NCBI GenBank assembly: GCA_018969715.1
Contig: JAGWXT010000003.1
Span: forward strand, 164,344-228,343
DNA: 64,000 nt
Origin: Actinomycetales bacterium
GTDB lineage: Bacteria; Actinomycetota; Actinomycetes; S36-B12; UBA5976
Direction: 5' to 3'
Positions 44,933 through 54,327 of the stretch are shown piece by piece. Within the stretch, counting starts at the first letter, position 1, and each line of letters starts with the position of its first letter. The position numbers were made by a program, and so were the translations under genes. Under the pieces are notes generated by a model. That model saw only the letters and a program-made list of their open reading frames with translations. It made no database searches and was not told the origin of the DNA.

Positions 44933-47748
44933 CCCGACTCGTCATCGTCGAAAGCCCGGCCAAGGCCAAGACGATCCAGCGCCACCTCGGCCCGGAGTTC
45001 CAGGTCGAGGCGAGTGTTGGCCATATCCGGGACCTGCCGCGCCGGGCTGCGGAGGTGCCCGCGGAGGTGAAGTCCCTGCCGTGGGCCAACCTCGGTGTGG
45101 ACATCACTGGCGACTTCACTCCGCTGTACGTCGTCGATCCGGCCAAGCGCTCCCGGGTCGCCGAGTTGAAGCGCCTGCTCGCTCGCTCCGATGAACTGCT
45201 GTTGGCAACCGATGAGGATCGGGAGGGCGAGGCGATTGCCTGGCACCTGATGGAGGTGCTCAAGCCGAAGGTCCCGGTGCGGCGGATGGTCTTCCACGAG
45301 ATCACGCGCGAGGCGATCCAGCATGCGGTGGAGACCACCCGGGACCTGGACTACCGGCTGGTGGATGCGCAGGAGACCCGTCGCATCGTCGACCGCCTCT
45401 ACGGCTACGAGGTCTCACCGGTGCTGTGGAAGAAGGTCCAGCCGCAACTGAGCGCCGGTCGGGTGCAGTCGGTCGCCACCAGGCTGATCGTGGAGCGGGA
45501 ACGGGAACGCATCGCCTTCGTCCCCGCCGGGTACTGGGATGTCCAGGCCCGCCTGCAGCCGGGCGACTTCCCGGCCCGGCTCACGGCCGTCGACGGCGTG
45601 CGGGTGGCGACAGGGCGGGACTTCGATGAGCGCGGGCAGTGCACGCGGGAGGGCGCGCTGATCCTGACCGAGGCCGCCGCGGTGTCCCTCGCGCAGGCGT
45701 GCACCGGCCAGGAGTTCACCGTCACGGACGTGTCGAGCACCCCCTTCACATCCCGGCCGAAGCCTCCGTTCATCACCTCCACCCTCCAGCGCGCAGCGAG
45801 CAACCGGCTGCGCTGGAATGCCCAGCGGACGATGCGCGTGGCGCAGGGCCTGTACGAGCGTGGCTTCATCACCTACATGCGCACCGACTCCACGACGCTC
45901 GCGCCGGTGGCAGTGGCCGCAGCCCGGGAGCAGGCGCGCACCCTCTTCGGTCCCGAGTACGTGCCCGACGCACCGCGCCGGTACTCCGGGAAGGTGAAGA
46001 ACGCCCAGGAGGCGCACGAGGCCATTCGGCCGGCCGGGGATGTCCTGCGCACCCCGGCGCAGGTGGCGGGGGAGCTGCGCGGCGATGAGTTCGCGCTCTA
46101 CGACCTGATCTGGCAGCGCACCCTCGCCTCGCAGATGAGCGACCTGCGGGGCACCAACACGACCGTCTCGCTGGCAGTGGCCGCTGGCGGGCAGGTGGCG
46201 ACGTTCACCGCCTCCGGTCGGGTCATCACGTTCCCCGGCTACCGGGCGGTCTCCGACGCCGCCACCGACGATGACGGGGAGGACGGCACCCCCGCCACCA
46301 GGCTGCCGGCACTCGAGTCCGGCAGTGTCGTCCACGCCACCGAACTGACCCCCGAGGGCCACAGCACGAAACCGCCGGCCCGCTACACCGAGGCCACGCT
46401 GGTGCGTGAGCTGGAGAGTCGGGGGGTGGGCCGGCCGTCCACCTACGCGGCGATCCTCGGCACCATCGTCGAGCGGGGCTACATCGTTCGGCGCGGGCAG
46501 GCCCTGATCCCGACCTGGCTGGCGTTCGCCGTCGTTCGGCTCCTGGTGGACCACTTCGGCGAGCTCGTCGACTATGGCTTCACTGCCCGGATGGAGGAGG
46601 TGCTCGACCAGATCTCCAATGGCGAGGCGGAACGCGTGGCCTCGCTGCGGGACTTCTACTACGGAGCACAGTCGCAACGCTTCCCCGGCCTGCACCCGAT
46701 GATCACCCAGCAGGTGGAGATCGATCCACGCGATATCGCCACCTTCCCCCTGCCGCAGCGTCCCGCGCCTGATGCCGATGGTGACGCGGTGCCGGCGGAC
46801 ATCGTCGTGCGCGTGGGCAGATACGGCCCCTATGTTGCGCAGGGTGAGCGCACGGCCGGGGTGCCCGCCGACCTTGCCCCCGATGAGCTCACCTACGAGG
46901 TGGCCAGTGCCCTGCTGTCGGCTCCCTCAGCGGAGCGCACCCTCGGTGTGGATCCCGCGACGGCTCGGCCGGTGTCGGTGCGTTTCGGCCGATTCGGTCC
47001 CTACATCACCGAGGATCTGCTTGAGGGCGAGAAGGGCAAGCCGCGCACGGCGTCGCTGTTCGAGTCGATGACGGTTGAGTCGCTGACCTTGGAACAGGCA
47101 CTGGCGCTGCTCAACCTTCCCCGGACGGTCGGGGTTGACCCCAGCGATGACATCCCGATCCTCGCGCGCAATGGGCGCTATGGCCCCTACCTGTCGCGGG
47201 GCAGCGACAGCCGGACCCTTGACAGTCAGGATGAGATCTTCACGATCACCCTCGAGCAGGCGCTGGCGCGCTTTGCCCAGCCCAAGCAGCGCCGCGGTCC
47301 CGCAGCAGCGGCGGTCGTGCGGGATCTCGGACTCGACCCGGTCTCGGGTCGAGCGGTAACCGTGCGCAACGGACGCTACGGCCCCTATGTCACCGACGGC
47401 GAGATCAACGCCACGCTCCGGGACGGGGATGAGGTGGCGACGGTGACACCGGAGCGGGCCTATGAGCTGATTGCCGACAAGCGCGCGCGCGGTCCGGTGA
47501 CGCGCGGACGGAAGGCCGCCGTGAAGAAGGCCCCGGCGAAGAAGGCGGCCGTGAAGAAGGCGGCCGTGAAGAAGGCGGCCGTGAAGAAGGCGGCCGTGAA
47601 GGAGGCCCCGGCGAAGAAGGCGGCCGTGAAGGAGGCCCCGGCGAAGAAGGCCCCGGCGAAGAAGGCGGCCGTGAAGAAGGCCCCGGCGAAGAAGGCGGCC
47701 GTGAAGAAGGCCCCGGCGGCGGAGCGGGTGCCGAGCCCGGTCGGATGA
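44929..47748 (+). CDS. topA: DNA topoisomerase I
   Basis: 939 residues; relaxes negative supercoils. Toprim domain MTRLVIVESPAKAKTIQRHLG, with ATDEDREGEAIAWHL. The catalytic tyrosine is Y316 in GFITYMRTDST. The C-terminal domain has repeated GRYGPYV/GRFGPYI units in place of zinc fingers, as in actinobacteria. The last 75 residues are a lysine-alanine tail of KKAPA/KKAAV/KEAPA pentads. Start overlaps hppA, and tmk begins in its stop (ATGA), so hppA-topA-tmk is one unit. Confidence 0.97.
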   Translation: MTRLVIVESPAKAKTIQRHLGPEFQVEASVGHIRDLPRRAAEVPAEVKSLPWANLGVDITGDFTPLYVVDPAKRSRVAELKRLLARSDELLLATDEDREGEAIAWHLMEVLKPKVPVRRMVFHEITREAIQHAVETTRDLDYRLVDAQETRRIVDRLYGYEVSPVLWKKVQPQLSAGRVQSVATRLIVERERERIAFVPAGYWDVQARLQPGDFPARLTAVDGVRVATGRDFDERGQCTREGALILTEAAAVSLAQACTGQEFTVTDVSSTPFTSRPKPPFITSTLQRAASNRLRWNAQRTMRVAQGLYERGFITYMRTDSTTLAPVAVAAAREQARTLFGPEYVPDAPRRYSGKVKNAQEAHEAIRPAGDVLRTPAQVAGELRGDEFALYDLIWQRTLASQMSDLRGTNTTVSLAVAAGGQVATFTASGRVITFPGYRAVSDAATDDDGEDGTPATRLPALESGSVVHATELTPEGHSTKPPARYTEATLVRELESRGVGRPSTYAAILGTIVERGYIVRRGQALIPTWLAFAVVRLLVDHFGELVDYGFTARMEEVLDQISNGEAERVASLRDFYYGAQSQRFPGLHPMITQQVEIDPRDIATFPLPQRPAPDADGDAVPADIVVRVGRYGPYVAQGERTAGVPADLAPDELTYEVASALLSAPSAERTLGVDPATARPVSVRFGRFGPYITEDLLEGEKGKPRTASLFESMTVESLTLEQALALLNLPRTVGVDPSDDIPILARNGRYGPYLSRGSDSRTLDSQDEIFTITLEQALARFAQPKQRRGPAAAAVVRDLGLDPVSGRAVTVRNGRYGPYVTDGEINATLRDGDEVATVTPERAYELIADKRARGPVTRGRKAAVKKAPAKKAAVKKAAVKKAAVKKAAVKEAPAKKAAVKEAPAKKAPAKKAAVKKAPAKKAAVKKAPAAERVPSPVG
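47511..47721 (+). repeat. 15-base repeats encoding the TopA basic tail
   Basis: About fourteen 15-base units of GTGAAGAAGGCGGCC and GCGAAGAAGGCCCCG types encode KKAAV/KKAPA pentapeptides. Confidence 0.95.
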
Positions 47749-48386
47749 GCCATAGCGGACTGTTCATCGCCTTCGAGGGGATCGACGGCGCGGGCAAGTC
47801 CACCCAGGTCGCCGCGCTGGCCGCGACCCTCACGGCCGCCGGTCATGAGGTCATCTGCACCCGCGAGCCAGGCGGCACCGCGATCGGTGCCCGGATTCGC
47901 GCGATCCTGCTCGACCCGCAGCACACCGCGATGGTGGCGAGGACGGAAGCCCTGCTCTTCGCCGCCGACCGCGCCCAGCATGCCGCCGAACTCATCCGCC
48001 CAGCTCTGGCCCGCGGGGCGATCATCCTTGGTGACCGCTACTGGGACTCCTCCATCGCCTACCAGGGGATCGCCCGGGGCCTGGGGGCGGAGCGGATCGC
48101 GGACCTTTCGCGCTGGGCAACCGAGGACCTCCCGCCCGACCTCACCGTCCTGCTCGACCTCGAACCGCGAGCGGCCGGTGAACGCCCCCGCCAGCGCGAT
48201 CGAATCGACGATGAGTCGGTGGCGTTCCATGGGCGAGTTGCGGCGGCGTTGCGGTCCCTGGCGGCGGACGAGCCGCAGCGGTACCTCGTCGTTCCGGCGG
48301 ACCTTCCCGTCTCGACGATCGCCGATCGCGTCGCCACCGAGGTTGCCGCGCGCACCACGACCGGCGACCGCCTCCGCCCCGGGTAG
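47745..48386 (+). CDS. tmk: thymidylate kinase
   Basis: 213 residues; phosphorylates dTMP. P-loop FEGIDGAGKSTQ (residues 9-20), TREPGGTAIG, and the DR motif GDRYWDSSIAYQG are all present. LLDLEPRAAGERPRQRDRIDDE includes the lid. The start overlaps topA by four bases. The holB gene follows after 41 bases with its own promoter. Confidence 0.95.
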   Translation: MSHSGLFIAFEGIDGAGKSTQVAALAATLTAAGHEVICTREPGGTAIGARIRAILLDPQHTAMVARTEALLFAADRAQHAAELIRPALARGAIILGDRYWDSSIAYQGIARGLGAERIADLSRWATEDLPPDLTVLLDLEPRAAGERPRQRDRIDDESVAFHGRVAAALRSLAADEPQRYLVVPADLPVSTIADRVATEVAARTTTGDRLRPG

Positions 48387-48415
48387 TCCGCCAAGGCGAG
48401 CGCCGCCACGACGGG

Positions 48416-48421
48416 TAGGTT
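48416..48421 (+). promoter_or_regulatory. -10 element for holB, leaderless
   Basis: TAGGTT, 6 bases before the ATG at 48428. Confidence 0.55.
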
Positions 48422-48427
48422 GCGGAG

Positions 48428-49711
48428 ATGACGGCCCCCGCCTCGGCCGGAGTGAAGGCCTCCGTCGTGCCGGGGCATCCCGGTGATGCGACGGGCGGCG
48501 ATGCGGTGGCCCCGCCGGTCTTCGCCAGCCTCGTCGGGCAGGCCCACGCTATCCCGATCTGGCGGGCGATCGTCGCTGATGCCGCCCGCGCGCGCCGGGG
48601 TGAGGTGGCGCCCGGCTTCACGCACGCGTGGCTGATCACCGGACCCCCCGGATCGGGGCGCTCCACCGCAGCCCTCGCCTTGGCTGCCGCCCTCACATGT
48701 CCGGCCGGAGGGTGTGCGCGGTGCCCAGTCTGCGAGGCGATCCTCACCCGCCGCGACCCCGATGTCGAGATCATGAGCCCGGTCGGCACCACCCAGCGCG
48801 TCGCCGATACCCGCCACCTCATCGCCCGGGCTGCCAGCGCGCCCGTTGCACATCCCTGGCGGCTGGTCATCCTCGAGGATGCCGACCGCCTCAACGATGC
48901 CGCGGCCAATGCGCTCCTGCGCACCCTGGAGGAGCCCACCGCTCGAACCCTGTGGATTCTCTGCGCCCCCTCGGCACAGGATGTGCTCGCAACACTGCGA
49001 TCGCGGTGCCGGACGATCGCCCTGCGGACGCCCGCCACCGAAGCGGTGGCTGAACTCCTCAGCGGGCAGGCGGCCTTCAGTCAGCACCCACCGGTGTCGG
49101 CCGAGGTTGCCCAGTTCGCCGCGCGCGCGGCAATGGGCCATGTGGGCCGGGCCCGCGCCCTCGCCCTCGATGAGGGGGAACGACAGCGTCGGCAGGCGGT
49201 GATGCGCATCCCCGAGGTGATCGGCGATCTCGGCGAGGCGATGACGGCGGCCGCCGCACTGATCTCGTCCTGCACGGAGGCCGCCGCTGAGCTCGGCGAT
49301 CAGGCCGAGGCAGCCGAGCGGTCCGCCATCCTCACCGCACACGGGGCAACCGCTGATGCGCGGCCACGGGAGCGGACGCGGGCCCAGCGATCCGCCAGTG
49401 CCCAGTTGAAGGAGGTCACCCGACGGGGCAAGGACCGCCGCCGCCGGCTCCTCACCGACCGGCTCGACCGGGCACTGCTGGAGCTCACCTCGTTCTATCG
49501 GGATGTCCTCGTGATGCACCTTGGGGAGCCGGTTGCGCTGGTCAACCCCGAGCAGCGGCCGGCGATCGAGCGGCTGGCCGCCGCGAGTGACCTCGCCACC
49601 TGCCAGCGCTGGCTGGACGATCTGGCTCGGGCGCGCTGGGCGCTGACGACCAATGCCGCGCCGCAATTGACGGTGGAGGCTCTGCTGGTGCAGTTGTCGA
49701 ACCGGGGTTGA
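48428..49711 (+). CDS. holB: DNA polymerase III delta' subunit
   Basis: 427 residues, clamp-loader component. LVGQAHAIPIWRAIV and ITGPPGSGRSTAALALAAALTC are the AAA+ start; the P-loop lysine is arginine, as expected for a non-hydrolysing delta'. Zinc cysteines lie in CPAGGCARCPVC. EDADRLNDAAANALLRTLEEP is the Walker B region, and LRSRCRTIAL is the SRC motif. The 40-residue N-terminal extension is unusual but low-complexity. Confidence 0.93.
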   Translation: MTAPASAGVKASVVPGHPGDATGGDAVAPPVFASLVGQAHAIPIWRAIVADAARARRGEVAPGFTHAWLITGPPGSGRSTAALALAAALTCPAGGCARCPVCEAILTRRDPDVEIMSPVGTTQRVADTRHLIARAASAPVAHPWRLVILEDADRLNDAAANALLRTLEEPTARTLWILCAPSAQDVLATLRSRCRTIALRTPATEAVAELLSGQAAFSQHPPVSAEVAQFAARAAMGHVGRARALALDEGERQRRQAVMRIPEVIGDLGEAMTAAAALISSCTEAAAELGDQAEAAERSAILTAHGATADARPRERTRAQRSASAQLKEVTRRGKDRRRRLLTDRLDRALLELTSFYRDVLVMHLGEPVALVNPEQRPAIERLAAASDLATCQRWLDDLARARWALTTNAAPQLTVEALLVQLSNRG

Positions 49712-49733
49712 CGGTGTGGGCGATCCCGGCAAG

Positions 49734-49739
49734 TAGCGT
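49734..49739 (+). promoter_or_regulatory. -10 element for lipoprotein peptidase, leaderless
   Basis: TAGCGT, 7 bases before the ATG at 49747. TTGACG at 49708-49713 lies 20 bases upstream, a long spacing for a -35. Confidence 0.55.
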
Positions 49740-49746
49740 GACCCTC

Positions 49747-51336
49747 ATGCCCGGCTTCGACCGTCCATCGGCGACCCGCCGCCCTTGGCTCACCGGTGTT
49801 GCGGCGACCGTCGCCGGGGCGGTCCTGCTCGCCGGCTGCAGCACCCCGGACACGGGGGCCGTCACCGATGAGCTCTTCCCCAGCGCCAGTGCGCAGGAGT
49901 ACGAGCCGGGACCGAATGTGCTGGAGGAGGCCGGACTCGGCGGCTACTACGGTCAGGCGCTCGACTGGCGGGAATGCCAGGGCGGACTGGCGTGCGCCGA
50001 GGTGGTCGTGCCACGTGACTACGCCAAGCCCGGGGATGGCGAGGTCGTGCTGTCGGTGGCCCGGCGTCCGGCCCGGTCACCGGAGAAGCGCCTCGGTGCG
50101 ATCGTGGTCAACCCGGGCGGACCCGGCGGCTCCGGGGTGGGGATGGCCATCGACGCCCAGTACTACTTCTCCAAGCAGATCCTTGAGCGGTTCGACATCG
50201 TGGGCTTCGATCCACGTGGGGTGGCAGCGAGCGATCCGATCGCCTGCGGGGACGCCAGGTTCCTCGACGACTACCTCGCAGCCGATGCCACGCCCGACTC
50301 ACCCGCCGAGATCGATCGCCTCGATGAGTTGTCCCGGCAGTTCGCGGAACTGTGCAGCGCCAAGTCCGGCGAGATGCTGCCGCACCTGGGCACCTTCGAT
50401 GTCGCCCGTGACCTCGACATCCTCCGTGCGGCCCTCGGCGAGGAGCAGCTGTCGTTCATGGGCAAGAGCTACGGCACCTTCATCGGTGCGGCCTATGCCG
50501 ACCTGTTCCCCGAGCGGGTTGGCCGAATGGTCCTTGACGGTGCGATCGACCCGTCCATCAGTGGCGAGCAGCTCGCCCTCGATCAGGCGATCGGCTTCGA
50601 GGAGGCCCTCGACCGCTTCATCGCCGACTGCAATCGGCAGACCGACTGCCCACTTCCGGACGGGGTGCGCGCCGGCCGGCAGACGATTGCGAACCTCCTG
50701 TCACGAATCGACGCGCGCCCGCTGCCCACCGATCAGCGCAACCGGCCGTTGACGGAGGCACTGGCCATCTACGGCCTTGCCGGCGGACTGTATGACGACA
50801 TCGACGGCTGGGGCTTCCTCCGGCTCGCGCTGGCGCGCGCCCTCGAAGGAGATGGCGCCGATCTGCTGTTCCTCGTCGACCTCTACACCGATCGAACCCC
50901 TGATGGGGAGTACGCCTCGAACGCCACCGAGGCGCTGGTTGCGGTGAACTGCTTTGACAAGCCCGCGGGTCCGCCACTGGCGGAGGTCCCCGCACTCGCC
51001 CGGGAATGGGGGCGCAAGGCGCCGATCTTCGGCCCCTATCTGGCGTGGTCGGGCCTGCCGTGCGCGTACTGGCCGGTGCATGCCGCCGAGCCACCGCGTC
51101 CGCTGCCCGCCCGCGGGGCGCCACCGATCCTCATCCTGGGCACGACACACGACCCGGCCACACCGGTGAAGTGGGCACGCAGCCTCGCCGAGCAGCTGGA
51201 AAGTGGCGTCTACCTCGAGTGGCAGGGGGACGGCCACACGGCGCACGGTCGAGGGTCGGCATGTGTCGACGACATCGTTGACCGGTTCTACCTTGAGGGT
51301 GCGGTACCGGTGGACGCCTCAGTGTGCCCACCGTGA
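49747..51336 (+). CDS. lipoprotein alpha/beta hydrolase, tripeptidyl aminopeptidase-like
   Basis: 529 residues. The N-terminus is a lipoprotein signal: arginines, a hydrophobic core and the lipobox LLAGC (C31). The oxyanion loop is VNPGGPGGSGVGMA. The nucleophile S241 is in FMGKSYGTFIGAAYA. ILGTTHDPATPVKWA provides the aspartate and GDGHTAHGRGS the histidine (TAP-like C-terminal domain). It probably removes short peptides outside the cell. The ATG at 49747 is chosen from the TAGCGT box and the signal peptide. The 3' end overlaps the convergent LLM gene by 49 bases. Confidence 0.9.
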   Translation: MPGFDRPSATRRPWLTGVAATVAGAVLLAGCSTPDTGAVTDELFPSASAQEYEPGPNVLEEAGLGGYYGQALDWRECQGGLACAEVVVPRDYAKPGDGEVVLSVARRPARSPEKRLGAIVVNPGGPGGSGVGMAIDAQYYFSKQILERFDIVGFDPRGVAASDPIACGDARFLDDYLAADATPDSPAEIDRLDELSRQFAELCSAKSGEMLPHLGTFDVARDLDILRAALGEEQLSFMGKSYGTFIGAAYADLFPERVGRMVLDGAIDPSISGEQLALDQAIGFEEALDRFIADCNRQTDCPLPDGVRAGRQTIANLLSRIDARPLPTDQRNRPLTEALAIYGLAGGLYDDIDGWGFLRLALARALEGDGADLLFLVDLYTDRTPDGEYASNATEALVAVNCFDKPAGPPLAEVPALAREWGRKAPIFGPYLAWSGLPCAYWPVHAAEPPRPLPARGAPPILILGTTHDPATPVKWARSLAEQLESGVYLEWQGDGHTAHGRGSACVDDIVDRFYLEGAVPVDASVCPP

Positions 51337-52412
51337 GCTGAGCCGACCAGTGCCGGCTCGCGGGCGACGTCTGCTGCCAGCAGTGCGCGCACGCGGGGGA
51401 TCACCTCGGTGGCGTACAGCTCGATCGAGTGCATGAGCATGCGGTGCGGCATCGGACCGTTCGCGTACTTGAGGTCGAAGCGGTGGGCCCCGACCGCCCT
51501 GAGTGCGGTGGCGATCTTCTCCGCCACTGTCTGCGGTGAGCCGACGTAGAGGGAACCCGAGGCGACCTCGGTGAGGTAGTGCTGCTTCGTCAGCGGTCCC
51601 CAGCCGCGCTCCCGGCCGATCCGGCCGAAGCTCGCCTGATAGTGCGGCCACAGGTCGGCGACCGCGGTGGCGTCGGTGTCCGCAATATGCCCGGGGGAGT
51701 GAATGCTGATCGGCAGTGAAGGCTGACCGAACTCCCGCAGGGCCCGCTGGTAGAGCTCCGCATACGGTGCGAACCGAGCGGGGTCACCGCCGATGATCGC
51801 CAGTGCCAGTGCCGCCCCCACGCGGGCCGCCCGCACGACCGACTCCGGTGACCCACCGACCCCGACGCGCAGCGGGATCGCCCCCCGCTCCGTGCGTGGG
51901 TACACCCGCTGGTCGGTCAGGGATGACCGGACAGTTCCCCGCCAGGTCACCGGCTGCTCGCGCAGCAGCGCCACCAGCAGCTCCAGCTTCTCCTCGAACA
52001 GGGCGCCGTAGTCGCCGAGCTCATAGCCGAACAACGGAAACGACTCCGTGAATGAGCCGCGTCCGGCGGTGATCTCCGCTCGCCCGCCGGAGAGCGCATC
52101 GAGGGTGGCGAACCGCTGGTAGACGCGGACTGGGTCGTCGCTGGACAGCACTGTCACCCCACTGCCGAGCACGATCCGCGAGGTGACCGTGGCGATGCCT
52201 GCCAGCACGGTGTCGGGCGCCGAGATCGCGAAGTCATCGCGGTGGTGCTCGCCGACGTTGAAGTGGTCGATACCCAGGCTGTCGGCCGCGACGGCCTGCG
52301 CCACGACCGCCCGGATCACCGTGCCCGCCGGCTCGGCGATCCCGTCCGAATCGACGGTGATGTCGCCGAAGGTGTCCAGCCCGAACCGCAGCGGAGTCTC
52401 GCCAAGTGCCAT
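51288..52412 (-). CDS. LLM-class flavin-dependent oxidoreductase
   Basis: 374 residues, luciferase-like TIM barrel. LRFGLDTFGDITVDSDG, HFNVGEHHRDDFAISAPDTVLAGIA, VLSSDDPVRVYQRFATLDALSGGRAEITAGRGSF and VGVGGSPESVVRAARVGAAL follow the class pattern. FMN-dependent members of this subgroup are common in actinobacteria; the substrate cannot be inferred. ATG at 52412, 6 bases after TAGCAT. Divergent from the thioredoxin-like gene. Confidence 0.88.
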   Translation of the reverse strand: MALGETPLRFGLDTFGDITVDSDGIAEPAGTVIRAVVAQAVAADSLGIDHFNVGEHHRDDFAISAPDTVLAGIATVTSRIVLGSGVTVLSSDDPVRVYQRFATLDALSGGRAEITAGRGSFTESFPLFGYELGDYGALFEEKLELLVALLREQPVTWRGTVRSSLTDQRVYPRTERGAIPLRVGVGGSPESVVRAARVGAALALAIIGGDPARFAPYAELYQRALREFGQPSLPISIHSPGHIADTDATAVADLWPHYQASFGRIGRERGWGPLTKQHYLTEVASGSLYVGSPQTVAEKIATALRAVGAHRFDLKYANGPMPHRMLMHSIELYATEVIPRVRALLAADVAREPALVGSAHGGHTEASTGTAPSR

Positions 52413-52418
52413 TCCTCG

Positions 52419-52424
52419 ATGCTA
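52419..52424 (-). promoter_or_regulatory. -10 element for LLM gene, leaderless
   Basis: TAGCAT on the minus strand, 6 bases before the ATG at 52412. Confidence 0.55.
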
Positions 52425-52484
52425 CGGCCGGTTGCGGGTGGGGGCATCCGCATGGCTGTCGTGATGAGCGGATCCATCCGCGCC

Positions 52485-52490
52485 TAGGCT
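52485..52490 (+). promoter_or_regulatory. -10 element for thioredoxin-like gene, leaderless
   Basis: TAGGCT, 6 bases before the ATG at 52497. Confidence 0.6.
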
Positions 52491-52496
52491 TCCCCT

Positions 52497-53039
52497 ATGC
52501 CCATTGAGTCCGCGGAGACCCCCATCACCGTGCTGCCGCCGGTCAGCCTGCCCGACCTTGACGGGGCGCCGGTGGATCTTGCCACCTACTTCGCCGGCCA
52601 CCCGGGGGTGGTCATCTTCACCTGCAACCACTGCCCGTACGCCCAGCACATCGAGACCGCGGTGGGGCGGATCGCGCGCGAGCACCCGACCACCCGGATC
52701 GTGGCGATCTGCAGCAATGATGCGCAAGCGCACCCGGCGGACGGTGTCGACGGGCTGCGCGAGCAGGTTGTGCGGGCGGGCTGGGAGTTTCCCTACCTGG
52801 TCGACGAGAGCCAGGAAGTGGCGCGCACCTTCGGTGCGGTGTGCACGCCCGACTGCTACGTGTTCACCCCCACCGGGGGGCTGTGCTACCGGGGCGCGAT
52901 CGACGACACGCGCCCGAACTCGGGCGTGACCGCCACCGGGGAGTACCTCATAGCCGCGATCACCGCCGCCGGCGGTGGAACGCCACCGCCGGCGGGGCGC
53001 CCGTCGCTGGGTTGCGGGATCAAGTGGCGCATGTCGTAG
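52497..53039 (+). CDS. thioredoxin-like protein of the AhpC/TSA type
   Basis: 180 residues, thioredoxin fold. VIFTCNHCPYAQHIE contains the CXXC-type active site (CNHC). TFGAVCTPDCYVFTPTGGLCYRGAIDD carries the conserved cis-proline region with C-T-P-D-C. Such proteins are usually annotated as thioredoxin family/redoxin domain; the reductant and target are unknown. It ends with a CGIKWR motif found in this subgroup. No signal peptide, so cytosolic. It borders the accessory region. Confidence 0.86.
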   Translation: MPIESAETPITVLPPVSLPDLDGAPVDLATYFAGHPGVVIFTCNHCPYAQHIETAVGRIAREHPTTRIVAICSNDAQAHPADGVDGLREQVVRAGWEFPYLVDESQEVARTFGAVCTPDCYVFTPTGGLCYRGAIDDTRPNSGVTATGEYLIAAITAAGGGTPPPAGRPSLGCGIKWRMS

Positions 53040-53123
53040 GGACCCCCCCGAACCGACCGCGACCAGCGCAGTGCAGCCGGCCGGCACTGCCAGGCTCGCG
53101 CAGCAGATGGCCAGGAGCGCTAG

Positions 53124-53921
53124 GTGCTTGCTGATTGCCACACTTGGACGACCGCATTGGGAGTGTCGGTGCCGCGCAACCGGGCTGGACACTCCTTATC
53201 CTTTCCGACTCCGGCTTCCGCGGAGGACCTGCGTACTCAACTCCGCGCTTTCAAGCGTCGCGGCTTCACGAGTTACAAGCTGTTCGTGGAGCCGTGGTGG
53301 CCGGATCGACTCGATCAGGCGAGCCGCCTGCTATCGGTCGCCCGAGAAGAGGCAGGACCCGGTGGCACGGTGCTCGTCGATGGCGCCCTGGCGTACCGTG
53401 ACCGCGACACCGCGCATAAGCTCGCGACCGTCTTCAGCGAGCAGGGTGTCGATGTCTTCGAGGCTCCGCTTCCCTTGGACGACGTTGTCGGCCACTACGA
53501 GCTGCGTGAGCACGGAGTCGCCATCGGCGTGGGAGATCTCGGCCTCACGCACTGGCACGAGTGGGAGGCATTCATCGCGCTCGCGAGTCCGGACGTCCTG
53601 CAACCTGACCCGTCGGTCGTTGGAGGCGTCACCGGCATGCGCCGCGTGGCTGCGCTTGCGCACGCGGAGGGCCTTGCTCTCTTTCCGCACGGCTACAAGA
53701 CGCGCATCACGATGGCAGCCGGACTACAGGTGCTCGCCTGCCAACCAGGTGAAGTGATGATCGAGTACTGCCTGAGTCCGTCCCCGCTAGTTGACGGATT
53801 AACCTCAGGTATAGGAGTGGACGGCGACGGGTATGTCCACGTTCCTGCCGGGCCAGGGTTGGGCGTGGACGTGGACAGGTCGGCCCTAGAACGGTTCGCG
53901 CGCCCGTGGATGGTGCCATGA
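53124..53921 (+). pseudogene. enolase-superfamily enzyme, 5' truncated
   Basis: 265 codons matching only the barrel of mandelate racemase/muconate cycloisomerase-like proteins. GFTSYKLFVEP holds the first lysine, VLVDGALAY and VFEAPLPLDD metal-ligand positions, GVGDLGLTHWHEW the third (aspartate where glutamate is usual), QPDPSVVGGVTGMRRVAALA and FPHGYKTRITMA (histidine base). The N-terminal capping domain of about 110 residues is absent, so the gene is probably a remnant. Base composition is less GC-rich than its neighbours. Its stop overlaps a DapA-like start (ATGA), so a catabolic operon was cut at both ends. Confidence 0.75.
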
Positions 53922-54040
53922 GTCGTCAGTCTGTGTCCGGAGCCCACCCCGTCGCTTCCGTCCCGTGGGCTCAGGACGGCTCCATGCTCGAGGACGAACT
54001 CGCTCGGGACGTCGACTGGCTTCTTGCGTGGACGACTTGA
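53918..54040 (+). pseudogene. DapA-like (dihydrodipicolinate synthase family) N-terminal stub
   Basis: 40 codons, MSRQSVSGAHPVASVPWAQD onward, ending DVDWLLAWTT then stop. The P(W/F)xxDGS...LxxxVDWLL pattern is the start of DapA/NanA-type aldolases. The rest of the gene is missing. Coupled by ATGA to the enolase-like remnant. The DNA from 54041 to 54266 shows no gene, only a short tRNA-like scar at 54107-54118. Confidence 0.5.
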
Positions 54041-54106
54041 CCTCTTGGCCACTTGTCCACAGCGAAGTCCGAACGGCCGTCAACACACCGGGCAACGCAT
54101 CGGCAG

Positions 54107-54118
54107 TGCGTAGGTCCG
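54107..54118 (+). other. 12-base fragment of the tRNA-Thr scar
   Basis: TGCGTAGGTCCG is shared with the better-preserved scars at 54276 and 55038. It is preceded by ACGCA and a 7-base gap, as in an anticodon stem, but the loop lacks T33. Confidence 0.4.
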
Positions 54119-54266
54119 AGCGATGGCGTGGGATTCGCAAGGCGATTCCGTAGCCCCACAGCTAGCCCCAACTCCAGCCATCTCAGTGGGTCTCCAGAGG
54201 TCCAGAGAAGGTGAAACCTGTTGGGATCATTGAAGTTCTCTCATGGATTCGAGGGCTGGAAGTTGT

Positions 54267-54311
54267 CTCGTAATGCGTAGGTCCGGGGTTCAAATCCCCG
54301 AGGCGGCTCCA
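54267..54311 (+). other. 3' half of tRNA-Thr(CGT): attachment-site scar
   Basis: From CTCGTAA (anticodon loop, anticodon CGT) through TGCGT, the variable loop, a perfect T-arm (CGGGG TTCAAAT CCCCG), the acceptor strand AGGCGGC, and TCCA. The bases upstream do not pair to form the 5' half, so this is no working tRNA. Anticodon-loop-to-CCA is the usual att core of tRNA-targeting integrases. Confidence 0.75.
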
Positions 54312-54327
54312 TGCGAGAATCTTTTGT

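Noticed and set aside
47511..47721. TopA lysine-alanine repeat tail as unusual
   Set aside because: Basic repeat tails on topoisomerase I are common in actinobacteria. It is recorded as a repeat only.
54267..54311. A functional tRNA-Thr gene
   Set aside because: Only the 3' half is present. The upstream bases do not form the D-arm, the 5' acceptor strand or the anticodon stem.
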